The notes beneath the pieces were generated by a model. That model was not told where the DNA came from. It worked only from the letters and a program-made list of their open reading frames with translations, and did not search any database. From an uncultured Muribaculum sp. (GTDB taxonomy: Bacteria; Bacteroidota; Bacteroidia; Bacteroidales; Muribaculaceae), in contig CAJUTE010000032.1 of NCBI GenBank assembly GCA_910589555.1, forward strand, positions 1 to 31,922: a DNA stretch of 31,922 nucleotides, read 5' to 3'. Of the stretch, positions 25,378 through 31,922 are shown one piece after another. Each line of letters begins with the position of its first letter. Position 1 is the stretch's first letter. Position numbers and translations under genes: made by a program.

Positions 25378-25692
25378 ATGGACAAATTATCAATGATGCT
25401 CTATCTTATTCCCGCGCTGATTATGTTCTGCTGTGGGGTTTACGGCTTCATCACCCGTAAGAATATGATTGCGATGCTTATTTCGCTCGAATTGATGCTT
25501 AATGCAGTCGATATCAACTTTGTCGTGTTCAACCGTTTCCTTTATCCGGGACAGTTGGAGGGCATGATGTTCACTTTATTTGCGATTGCCATCGCTGCGG
25601 CTGAGACCGCGCTTGCGATTGCCATCATCGTCAACATCTTCCGCGTGGCACGCAATATCGATGTGCGCGATCTCATTAAAATGAAATTTTAA
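25378..25692 (+). CDS. nuoK: NADH-quinone oxidoreductase subunit K
   Basis: Subunit K (104 residues) is a three-span membrane protein of the proton path, distantly like MrpC. The two buried glutamates that are essential in the family are present as E38 (ISLELMLNAV) and E76 (AAAETALAIAI). I take the ATG at 25378. The frame is open from a TTG at 25366, but that would overlap the end of nuoJ and add four residues ahead of the usual N-terminus. nuoL starts five bases after the stop. Confidence 0.95.
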   Translation: MDKLSMMLYLIPALIMFCCGVYGFITRKNMIAMLISLELMLNAVDINFVVFNRFLYPGQLEGMMFTLFAIAIAAAETALAIAIIVNIFRVARNIDVRDLIKMKF

Positions 25693-25697
25693 CGGCT

Positions 25698-27725
25698 ATG
25701 GTTACAATGTCTATATTCATACTCTGTATTCCATTGTTCATGTTCCTGTTGCTCGGACTGACAGGCATGAAGATGAGTCACAGACTTGCCGGAATACTCG
25801 GATGCTGCGGCATGGGTGTCACTTTGGTGCTTGCCTACTCTGTAGCTTTCAACTATTTTTTCAGCGGTGACCCCTTGTTCATCAATGCTGCCGGTGAACG
25901 TCTTCAGCATTTGCTGTGGAATGAAACATGGTTGCAGTTCACTGACAAGCTTGAGATAAAGCTCGGATTCCTGTTGGATCCAATCTCGGCTATGATGCTC
26001 GTGGTGATCACCACAATCTCATTTATGGTGCATCTCTACAGCATGGGCTATATGCGCGACCACCATGGAGTGTTTGAACACGGATTCCAGCGTTTCTACG
26101 CATTCCTCTCGTTGTTCAGCTTCTCAATGCTCGGTCTTGTGGTGGCTACCAACATTTTCCAGATGTATATCTTCTGGGAGCTTGTGGGTGCATCGTCCTA
26201 TCTGTTGATCGGATTCTACTATACCAAGCCTTCGGCGGTGTCAGCTTCCAAGAAAGCGTTTATCGTGACACGTTTTGCCGACCTCGGCTTCCTCATCGGT
26301 ATATTGATTCTTTCATTCTATACCGGAACATTCAACTTCACCGAGCTTACTTCTGTGCCGGTTGAAGGGCTGAAAGATGTGTTCCAGGTGAGCTCGCTCA
26401 CTGCCGAGGGCGTGAAGAATGTGTTTGCCACCAGCGCCGCTCCTATGTTCATGGGCGCGTCGGTGATGACATGGGCTCTTGTATTGATCTTCATGGGCGG
26501 TATGGGTAAGTCAGCCATGTTGCCGTTGCATATATGGTTGCCCGACGCGATGGAGGGTCCCACCCCTGTGTCAGCTCTTATCCACGCAGCTACAATGGTG
26601 GTAGCCGGTGTATATCTTGTGGCACGTCTGTTCCCGCTCTATCTCATGGAGATCACTTCGCTTGAGATTATCACTGTGGTAGGCGCGTTGACCGCTCTCT
26701 ATGCCGCGATGGTTGCCTGCACGCAGATCGACATCAAGCGCGTTCTCGCGTTCTCCACCATTTCGCAGATTGCGTTTATGATGGTTTCGCTTGGTGTGGC
26801 TCGTCCTGAGTTCCATCACGGAATAGGTTACATGGCTGGAATGTTCCACTTGTTCACTCATGCCATGTTCAAGGCGTTGCTCTTCCTCTGTGCCGGAGCT
26901 CTTATCCATGCCATCGGATCAAATGATTATACAGCGATGCACGGTCTCCGCAAATATATGCCCATCACTCACATCAGCTTCCTTATCGGCTGTCTTGCCA
27001 TTGCCGGTATCATACCGTTTGCCGGATTCTTCTCCAAGGATGAGATCCTCACGGCTTGCTTCGGCAACTCGATGTTGTGGTATGTGTGGATGTCGGCAGT
27101 TGCCGGTTTGACCGCGTTCTATATGTTCCGCCTCTATTATCTCATATTCTGGTGGAAGGAACACAAGATTCCTGAAGGACATCATGCTCCTCACGATCAG
27201 GCTTGGACCATGACATTGCCGTTGGTTATCCTTTCGGTTATCTCATGTGTTGCCGGATTTGTGCCGTTTGGAAATCTCGTTACATGGAACGGTCACCCGA
27301 TGTTTGACCATGTATCGTTCTTCACCAACCTTGAGCACCTTAATTGGTCGGTAGCAGCGGTGTCGCTTGCCGTGGCTATCATCGCCATCGCCATCGCCAC
27401 AGTGATGTATCGCAAGGAGAATCCGCTTCCTGCCAAGTTCAAGAATGCCATGCCCGCGCTTTGGAACTGGTGTTTCCACCGTTTTTATTGGGACGAGCTT
27501 TATATGTTCATCACTCACAAGATTATTTTCAACGGCATCTGCAAGCCTATCGCATGGTTTGACCGTCACATTATCGATGGAACGATGGATATGTTTGCCA
27601 CCGTTACGCAGAAAACATCTTCGGCAATCAAGGGACTTCAGTCGGGAAATGTTCAGATGTATGTCTGGCTCTATCTTGTGGGAGCGCTTGTCATGGCATC
27701 GATCGTTTGGCTATGTCTTCTGTAA
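25698..27725 (+). CDS. nuoL: NADH-quinone oxidoreductase subunit L
   Basis: Subunit L (675 residues) is the distal antiporter-like proton pump of the membrane arm. About 14 core spans are followed by the long lateral helix and a last span that clamp the arm together. The key glutamate E161 sits in QMYIFWELVGASSYLLIGFY. The next signature, GGMGKSAMLPLHIWLPDAMEGPTPVSALIHAATMV, is present with its buried lysine and histidine. Length is slightly over the 613 of E. coli, due mainly to a loop near 215-245 and the C-terminal region. A second ATG at 25707 is an alternative start. Confidence 0.96.
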   Translation: MVTMSIFILCIPLFMFLLLGLTGMKMSHRLAGILGCCGMGVTLVLAYSVAFNYFFSGDPLFINAAGERLQHLLWNETWLQFTDKLEIKLGFLLDPISAMMLVVITTISFMVHLYSMGYMRDHHGVFEHGFQRFYAFLSLFSFSMLGLVVATNIFQMYIFWELVGASSYLLIGFYYTKPSAVSASKKAFIVTRFADLGFLIGILILSFYTGTFNFTELTSVPVEGLKDVFQVSSLTAEGVKNVFATSAAPMFMGASVMTWALVLIFMGGMGKSAMLPLHIWLPDAMEGPTPVSALIHAATMVVAGVYLVARLFPLYLMEITSLEIITVVGALTALYAAMVACTQIDIKRVLAFSTISQIAFMMVSLGVARPEFHHGIGYMAGMFHLFTHAMFKALLFLCAGALIHAIGSNDYTAMHGLRKYMPITHISFLIGCLAIAGIIPFAGFFSKDEILTACFGNSMLWYVWMSAVAGLTAFYMFRLYYLIFWWKEHKIPEGHHAPHDQAWTMTLPLVILSVISCVAGFVPFGNLVTWNGHPMFDHVSFFTNLEHLNWSVAAVSLAVAIIAIAIATVMYRKENPLPAKFKNAMPALWNWCFHRFYWDELYMFITHKIIFNGICKPIAWFDRHIIDGTMDMFATVTQKTSSAIKGLQSGNVQMYVWLYLVGALVMASIVWLCLL

Positions 27726-27755
27726 TAATTAAGATGCAAATAAAATATAGTAATT

Positions 27756-29261
27756 ATGATATTCTCTAACATACTGATATATTTCGTAGTCATCCCGTTG
27801 GTGATGCTCGGATTGCTCTTCCTCTGCAGAGACATGAAGCAGATACGCACGGTAGCTGTTGTCGGTTCATCGGCATTGGTTGCGCTGTCAATCTATCTTA
27901 CCGTTGATTTCCTCCAGCTTCGCGCGGCAGGTGTCAATGACATCATGCTCTATACCGGATCATGGATGTGGTTCCGTCCTCTCAACATTCATCTTGCAGT
28001 GGGTGTGGACGGCATCTCGGTAGTGATGTTGCTTCTGTCGGCAATAATTGTATTTGCCGGTTCTTTTGCCTCTTGGAAAATAACTCCGCTACCCAAGGAC
28101 TTTTTCCTTTGGCTCATCCTTCTCTCGACAGGTGTGTTCGGATTCTTCATTTCGATCGACCTTTTCACCATGTTCATGTTCTATGAGGTGGCGTTGATCC
28201 CGATGTATCTTCTCATCGGTCTTTGGGGCACCGGTCGCAAGGAGTATTCCGCAATGAAGCTCACATTGATGCTTATGGGCGGTTCGGCATTCCTGATGCT
28301 CGGCATCCTCGGCATCTATTACCATTCAGCTCCTGAAGGCGGACAGTTGACAATGAATCTTCTCGAGATCAGAGCCAACGACGCCATTGACCATAACTGG
28401 CAGTACTTCCTGTTCCCGATGACATTTGTGGGATTCGGAGTGCTTGGCGCTATGTTCCCGTTCCACACATGGAGTCCTGACGGTCATGCTTCGGCACCTA
28501 CCGCCGTGTCAATGCTCCATGCGGGAGTGTTGATGAAGCTCGGTGGTTACGGATGTTTCCGTGTGGCTATTTATCTGATGCCTTTCGCGGCAAATGAACT
28601 TGCCTGGATATTCTTGATTCTTACCGGTATCTCGGTTGTTTACGGTGCTTTCAGCGCTTGTGTTCAGACCGACTTGAAGTATATTAATGCTTATTCATCG
28701 GTGAGCCACTGCGGACTTGTGCTTTTCGCAATCCTCATGCTCAACACTACCGCAATGACCGGTGCCGTGATGCAGATGCTATCCCACGGTCTAATGACAG
28801 CATTGTTCTTCGCCCTGATCGGTATGATCTACGGACGTACCCACACCCGTGACATCCGCATGATGGGTGGACTTATGAAGATCATGCCGTTCCTTGCCGT
28901 GTGCTACGTGATCGCCGGTATGGCATCTCTCGGTCTTCCCGGTCTTTCAGGTTTCGTAGCCGAAATGACGATTTTTGTGGGATCATTCCAGCACGCCGAT
29001 ATGTTCCACCGTGTGTTTACAATCGTTGCCTGCTGTTCAATCGTGATCACCGCAGTGTATATTCTCCGTGTTGTCGGCAAGCTGCTCTTCGGTCCGGTTT
29101 ATGATGAACATCATCTGTCGCTGACCGACGCAACATGGTGGGAACGTCTTTCGACCATCACCTTGATTGTGTGTGTCGCTGCTATCGGTTGCTTCCCGAA
29201 CTTCTTCAGTGACCTTATCCACAATGCGACACTACCTATTATTGACGCTTTGACTAAATAA
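27756..29261 (+). CDS. nuoM: NADH-quinone oxidoreductase subunit M
   Basis: Subunit M (501 residues) is the middle antiporter-like pump. The pumping glutamate is E144 (MFMFYEVALIPMYLLIGLWG), the same number as in E. coli. The later motif FPFHTWSPDGHASAPTAVSMLHAGVLMKLGGYG is intact. About 14 membrane spans are visible, and the length matches the family. It starts 30 bases after nuoL and ends 10 bases before nuoN. Confidence 0.97.
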   Translation: MIFSNILIYFVVIPLVMLGLLFLCRDMKQIRTVAVVGSSALVALSIYLTVDFLQLRAAGVNDIMLYTGSWMWFRPLNIHLAVGVDGISVVMLLLSAIIVFAGSFASWKITPLPKDFFLWLILLSTGVFGFFISIDLFTMFMFYEVALIPMYLLIGLWGTGRKEYSAMKLTLMLMGGSAFLMLGILGIYYHSAPEGGQLTMNLLEIRANDAIDHNWQYFLFPMTFVGFGVLGAMFPFHTWSPDGHASAPTAVSMLHAGVLMKLGGYGCFRVAIYLMPFAANELAWIFLILTGISVVYGAFSACVQTDLKYINAYSSVSHCGLVLFAILMLNTTAMTGAVMQMLSHGLMTALFFALIGMIYGRTHTRDIRMMGGLMKIMPFLAVCYVIAGMASLGLPGLSGFVAEMTIFVGSFQHADMFHRVFTIVACCSIVITAVYILRVVGKLLFGPVYDEHHLSLTDATWWERLSTITLIVCVAAIGCFPNFFSDLIHNATLPIIDALTK

Positions 29262-29271
29262 GATATAAGAT

Positions 29272-30750
29272 ATGGATTATTCACAGTTTTTGGTAATGCA
29301 TCAAGAGATTGGACTCCTTGTACTAATCTTATTGGTCTTCCTTTATGATACATTCAGCAACACCACAGCCACCAAGGGGGTGTCTTATCTCACAGTGTGT
29401 GGCTTTGCGGTGGTGACTTTGCTCGGATTCGTTCAGCCGTGGTTTGGAGAGACTACTTCCGCTTTCGGGGGTATGTATGCCACCTCTCCGGTCATGGGTT
29501 CGATAAAGAATATACTTAATATCGGTGTGCTCATCGTGCTCATTCAGGCGATGCAGTGGGCCGACGGGGAATATATGCGTATACGTCGCGGTGAATTTTA
29601 TGAATTGCTTCTCATCACATTGCTTGGAATGTATTTCATGATTTCCGCACGTCATTTCCTTCTGTTCATCATCGGTCTTGAGACAGCTTCACTTCCTCTT
29701 GCCGCTCTTGTGGCATTTGACAAGAAGCATTATGAGAGCCATGAGGCAGCAGCCAAGTATATCCTTACCGCCGTGTTCTCCTCTGCGATTTTCATGATGG
29801 GATTGAGCTTTGTCTACGGACTTGCCGGCACATTGTATTTTGCCGATATCGCAGCTTCCATGGCTGACGGCGGCGCTCTTCTGATTGTGGCAATTGCATT
29901 TGTGATCGCGGGTATGGGCTTCAAGTTGTCGCTTGTTCCGTTCCACTTGTGGACTGCCGATGTTTATCAGGGCGCACCCACTTCGGTCACTTCTTATCTG
30001 TCGGTAATATCCAAGGGCGCTGCGGCATTTTCATTCTTCGTGATAATGGTGCAGGTGTTCGGCCCGTTCTACGGTAAGATATGGGAATGGATGCTCTACG
30101 GATTGATAATCCTTACCATCACAGTCGGAAACTTGTTTGCTCTTCGTCAGAAGAACCTTAAACGCTTCCTCGCTTTCTCGTCAATTTCACAAGCCGGTTA
30201 TATCATGCTTGGCGTTGTTGCCGGAAGCGCGCTCGGACTTGGATCGTTGATGTTCTATATTCTGGTCTACATCTTCTCCAACCTTGCTGCATTTGGTGTG
30301 ATTCAAGCAGTGGAGAACAAGACCGGAAAGGTGGATATGGATTCTTACAATAATCTTTACTCCACCAATCCCAAGCTTGCGTTCACGATGATGCTCGCCA
30401 TGTTCTCACTTGCCGGTATTCCTCCGTTTGCAGGATTCTTCAGCAAGTTCTTCATATTCTCGGCGGCTGTTCAGCCCGGCACTTCGGCACTTTACATTCT
30501 GGTGCTTATCGCATTGATCAATACCATAGTTTCGCTCTACTATTATCTGTTGGTAGTAAAGGCTATGTTTATTAAGAATCAGGAGCCGTGTGTCATTGGC
30601 AACTTTACTTCAGCTCTCTCTGAAAGGGTGGGCATGACGGTGTGTGTTGCCGGTATCATTTTGGTGGGATTGGCAAGTTGCATTTACGACTTCCTTATCC
30701 AGGCATCAAAAGTTTTCCCGGAATATGTATTTACGATTTTTGCTAACTAA
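29272..30750 (+). CDS. nuoN: NADH-quinone oxidoreductase subunit N
   Basis: Subunit N (492 residues) is the proximal antiporter-like pump. E137 in LLFIIGLETASLPLAALVAF corresponds to the conserved glutamate of span 5. The later signature FKLSLVPFHLWTADVYQGAPTSVTSYLSVISKG holds the buried lysines. About 14 spans are visible. It is the last gene of the operon, and a strong terminator follows 22 bases later. Length is normal. Confidence 0.96.
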   Translation: MDYSQFLVMHQEIGLLVLILLVFLYDTFSNTTATKGVSYLTVCGFAVVTLLGFVQPWFGETTSAFGGMYATSPVMGSIKNILNIGVLIVLIQAMQWADGEYMRIRRGEFYELLLITLLGMYFMISARHFLLFIIGLETASLPLAALVAFDKKHYESHEAAAKYILTAVFSSAIFMMGLSFVYGLAGTLYFADIAASMADGGALLIVAIAFVIAGMGFKLSLVPFHLWTADVYQGAPTSVTSYLSVISKGAAAFSFFVIMVQVFGPFYGKIWEWMLYGLIILTITVGNLFALRQKNLKRFLAFSSISQAGYIMLGVVAGSALGLGSLMFYILVYIFSNLAAFGVIQAVENKTGKVDMDSYNNLYSTNPKLAFTMMLAMFSLAGIPPFAGFFSKFFIFSAAVQPGTSALYILVLIALINTIVSLYYYLLVVKAMFIKNQEPCVIGNFTSALSERVGMTVCVAGIILVGLASCIYDFLIQASKVFPEYVFTIFAN

Positions 30751-30772
30751 GCAATAGGTCCTACAATAGATA

Positions 30773-30804
30773 AAGGCGCTACCTTTTTGGGTGGCGCCTT
30801 TTTT
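30773..30804 (+). terminator. Intrinsic terminator of the nuo-atp operon
   Basis: AAGGCGCTACC (30773-30783) pairs over 11 positions, one of them G-U, with GGTGGCGCCTT (30790-30800) around TTTTTG. The T run continues to 30804. It lies 22 bases past the nuoN stop and is the first such structure seen after the promoter at 13695. Confidence 0.92.
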
Positions 30805-30868
30805 ATTACTTATTATTGCTGTCCGATAAAATTAGATGATAATTGGGGTAATAAATCCGGATGGATCG

Positions 30869-30975
30869 AGCTAAGTGCCGCCAGGCACAGGTCCGTCACT
30901 ATCCCCGACTGAGCGAGCGAAGTCGGGGGCACGGGCGCAACACCCACCACGAGCCCCGGACGGAGCGAGTCTGTT
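30869..30975 (-). repeat. Inverted partial copy of the palindrome-rich repeat
   Basis: This stretch, read on the minus strand, matches the last part of the two direct repeat units to its right. CCCCGACTTCGC, then CTCAGTCGGGGATAG, GACGGAC, GTGCCTGG and GGCACTTAG occur in the same order and spacing as at about 31665-31720. It also contains the CCCCGACT/AGTCGGGG hairpin. Identity falls off at both ends, so the boundaries are approximate. With the right-hand copy it makes an inverted pair enclosing about 680 bases. No reading frame here looks like protein. Confidence 0.75.
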
Positions 30976-31007
30976 GAAGGAATGTAGGCTATCCGGTGTT
31001 GATTGGT

Positions 31008-31360
31008 GGACGTCTTCGACGCCCGTTTCGTGGTGGTACCTTTCTCCGCACCTCGGCTTCGCCTCGTGGCGGAGCTTAAATTATTTTGCCGTTGCACGGC
31101 ATTCTTATTTCAGGGGCACTCTTTGCAGAGTGCGTTCGGTGGGTGGGGCTTTCCGGGCACAGGTCGCCTGCGGCTCCCTGTACCGCGGTTAACCATAGGC
31201 ATTGCCTTTCAGGCATTTGTCTGCGGTTTTGTTATGCAAGTGTATGTCATGACAGGCTCGTCGCTCTGCGACTCGTTTTTTTGGGGTGTGTCGCCCCCGA
31301 CTTCGCCGGCTCAGTCGGGGATAGAGACGGACTCGTGCCTAGCGGCGCTTAGTTCGGTGG
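31008..31360 (+). repeat. Palindrome-rich repeat, direct copy 1
   Basis: The unit is about 353 bp and recurs 368-369 bases to the right with roughly 90 percent identity by eye. It is a string of small hairpins: CGTC-TTC-GACG, TGCCGT-TGC-ACGGCA, GCACTCT-TTGC-AGAGTGC, TGCCT-TTC-AGGCA, TGTCATGACA, GTCGC-TCT-GCGAC and CCCCGACT...AGTCGGGG. A long forward frame crosses it, but that frame is low-quality and breaks in copy 2. It lies between two facing terminators. Identity with a known repeat family or RNA was not established. Confidence 0.85.
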
Positions 31361-31376
31361 AGCTTAGGATGTTAGC

Positions 31377-31729
31377 GGACGTCTTCGACGCCCGTTTCTT
31401 GGTGGTGCCTTTCTCCGCGCCTCGGCTTCGCCTCGTGGCGGAGCTTAAATTATTTTGCCGTTTCACGGCATTCTTATTTCAGGGGCACTCTTTGCAGAGT
31501 GCGTTTGTGGTTGGGGCTTTCCGGGCACAGGTCGCCTGCGGCTCCCTGTACCGCGGTTAACCATAGGCATTGCCTTTCAGGCATTTGTCTGCGGTTTTGT
31601 TATGCAAGTGTATGTCATGACAGGCTCGTCGCTCCGCGACTCGTTTTTTGGGGTTGTGCCGCCCCCGACTTCGCCGGCTCAGTCGGGGATAGAGACGGAC
31701 TCGTGCCTGGTGGCACTTAGGTTGGTGGT
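31377..31729 (+). repeat. Palindrome-rich repeat, direct copy 2
   Basis: This copy repeats unit 1 with scattered substitutions and one net single-base deletion near 31505. Several changes fall in hairpin loops and leave pairing intact: TGCCGT-TTC-ACGGCA against loop TGC in copy 1, and GTCGC-TCC-GCGAC against loop TCT. The copies diverge after GGTGG at the right end. A further fragment GGCGGCACTTAG appears at about 31742-31753, hinting at another partial copy. Confidence 0.85.
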
Positions 31730-31788
31730 TTCTGTGGGACTGGCGGCACTTAGCATGGTGAGGTTTAGGTTGTTGGGGCAGCGAAGAT

Positions 31789-31828
31789 AAAAAATTGGGG
31801 AGTTTCAGTTTCACAACTAAAGCTCCCC
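31789..31828 (-). terminator. Leftward terminator of the right-edge gene
   Basis: On the minus strand GGGGAG (31828-31823) and then, after a bulged C, TTT pair with AAA and CTCCCC (31805-31797). An inner AGTT/AACT stem closes a four-base loop. AATTTTTTATC follows. It lies 34 bases after the stop of the partial leftward frame at 31863. Confidence 0.82.
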
Positions 31829-31862
31829 CGGAAAAATTAGTGAATGTTGATTGTGCGATATC

Positions 31863-31922
31863 TTAAACTATAACTTTCATTGAATTTACGTCATACATTG
31901 GGCGGTTGGCAGATTCTTTCTG
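31863..31922 (-). CDS. C-terminal end of an unidentified leftward gene
   Basis: Reading left from the window edge, one minus-strand frame gives 19 residues (QKESANRPMYDVNSMKVIV) and then TAA at 31865-31863. The other two minus frames stop sooner, within 11 or 12 codons. A strong terminator lies just downstream on the same strand. Both facts support a real gene entering from the right. The family is not recognisable from so short a tail. Confidence 0.55.
   Translation of the reverse strand, partial: QKESANRPMYDVNSMKVIV

Noticed and set aside
30805..30868. Possible insertion-sequence remnant just after the nuo terminator
   Set aside because: A short minus frame (HPDLLPQLSSNFIGQQ) looked protein-like, but there is no inverted end, target duplication or longer transposase match to support it.
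31003..31560. Forward frame of 185 codons across the right-edge repeats
   Set aside because: It follows the repeat unit (residues repeat because the spacing is nearly a multiple of three), has poor composition, and is broken by a one-base difference in copy 2. Hairpins explain the sequence better.
30869..31729. CRISPR array
   Set aside because: The repeats are about 350 bp, only two direct copies exist, and there are no short regularly spaced spacers or cas genes.

Overview
The window reads as a chromosome segment from a Bacteroidales bacterium, most likely a gut lineage near Muribaculaceae or Bacteroidaceae. I infer this from the protein style and gene order, not from a search. Several promoters fit the Bacteroidetes pattern TTTG-N19-TAnnTTTG, and start codons are preceded by A/T-rich leaders rather than clear Shine-Dalgarno sites. 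NuoC and NuoD are fused. The ATP synthase genes are in the order atpD-atpC first, then atpB-E-F-H-A-G. OmpA-type lipoproteins and TonB-dependent receptors also fit.

Left part (1-13.7 kb). An unassigned edge carries a leftward promoter followed 40 bases later by a hairpin with a run of nine T. Next come a rightward OmpA-family lipoprotein gene and, convergent with it, a leftward cluster: an ECF sigma factor, a small one-span protein that is probably its anti-sigma factor, a Spy/CpxP-like periplasmic protein, and a 1,866-residue alpha-2-macroglobulin-like protein. A YbdG-like MscS channel gene lies upstream of the sigma gene on the same strand. Diverging from it is a two-gene unit: a TonB-dependent receptor and a lipoprotein of unknown function, closed by a terminator.

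Central part (13.7-30.8 kb). One promoter and one terminator bracket a continuous 17-kb run of 18 genes: nuoA-nuoB-nuoCD-nuoH, then the complete F1Fo ATP synthase (atpD, C, B, E, F, H, A, G), then nuoI-J-K-L-M-N. The ATP synthase gene set thus sits inside the complex I gene set, exactly between nuoH and nuoI. Both joints are short (41 and 45 bases) and show no promoter or terminator. The complex I set has no nuoE, nuoF or nuoG, so it encodes the membrane arm plus connecting module without the NADH-oxidising module. The proton pump and the enzyme that spends the proton gradient appear to be made from one transcript. The c subunit has the carboxylate of a proton-type ring and lacks the usual sodium ligands, which fits a shared proton circuit.

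Right part (30.8-31.9 kb). There is no convincing gene here. Two direct copies of a roughly 350-bp palindrome-rich repeat, plus a shorter inverted copy of its end, fill the space between the nuo terminator and a leftward terminator. That second terminator closes a gene whose last 19 codons enter from the right edge.

The most interesting items are the nested nuo/atp operon, the palindrome-rich repeat cluster, and the small leftward promoter-hairpin unit at the left edge.
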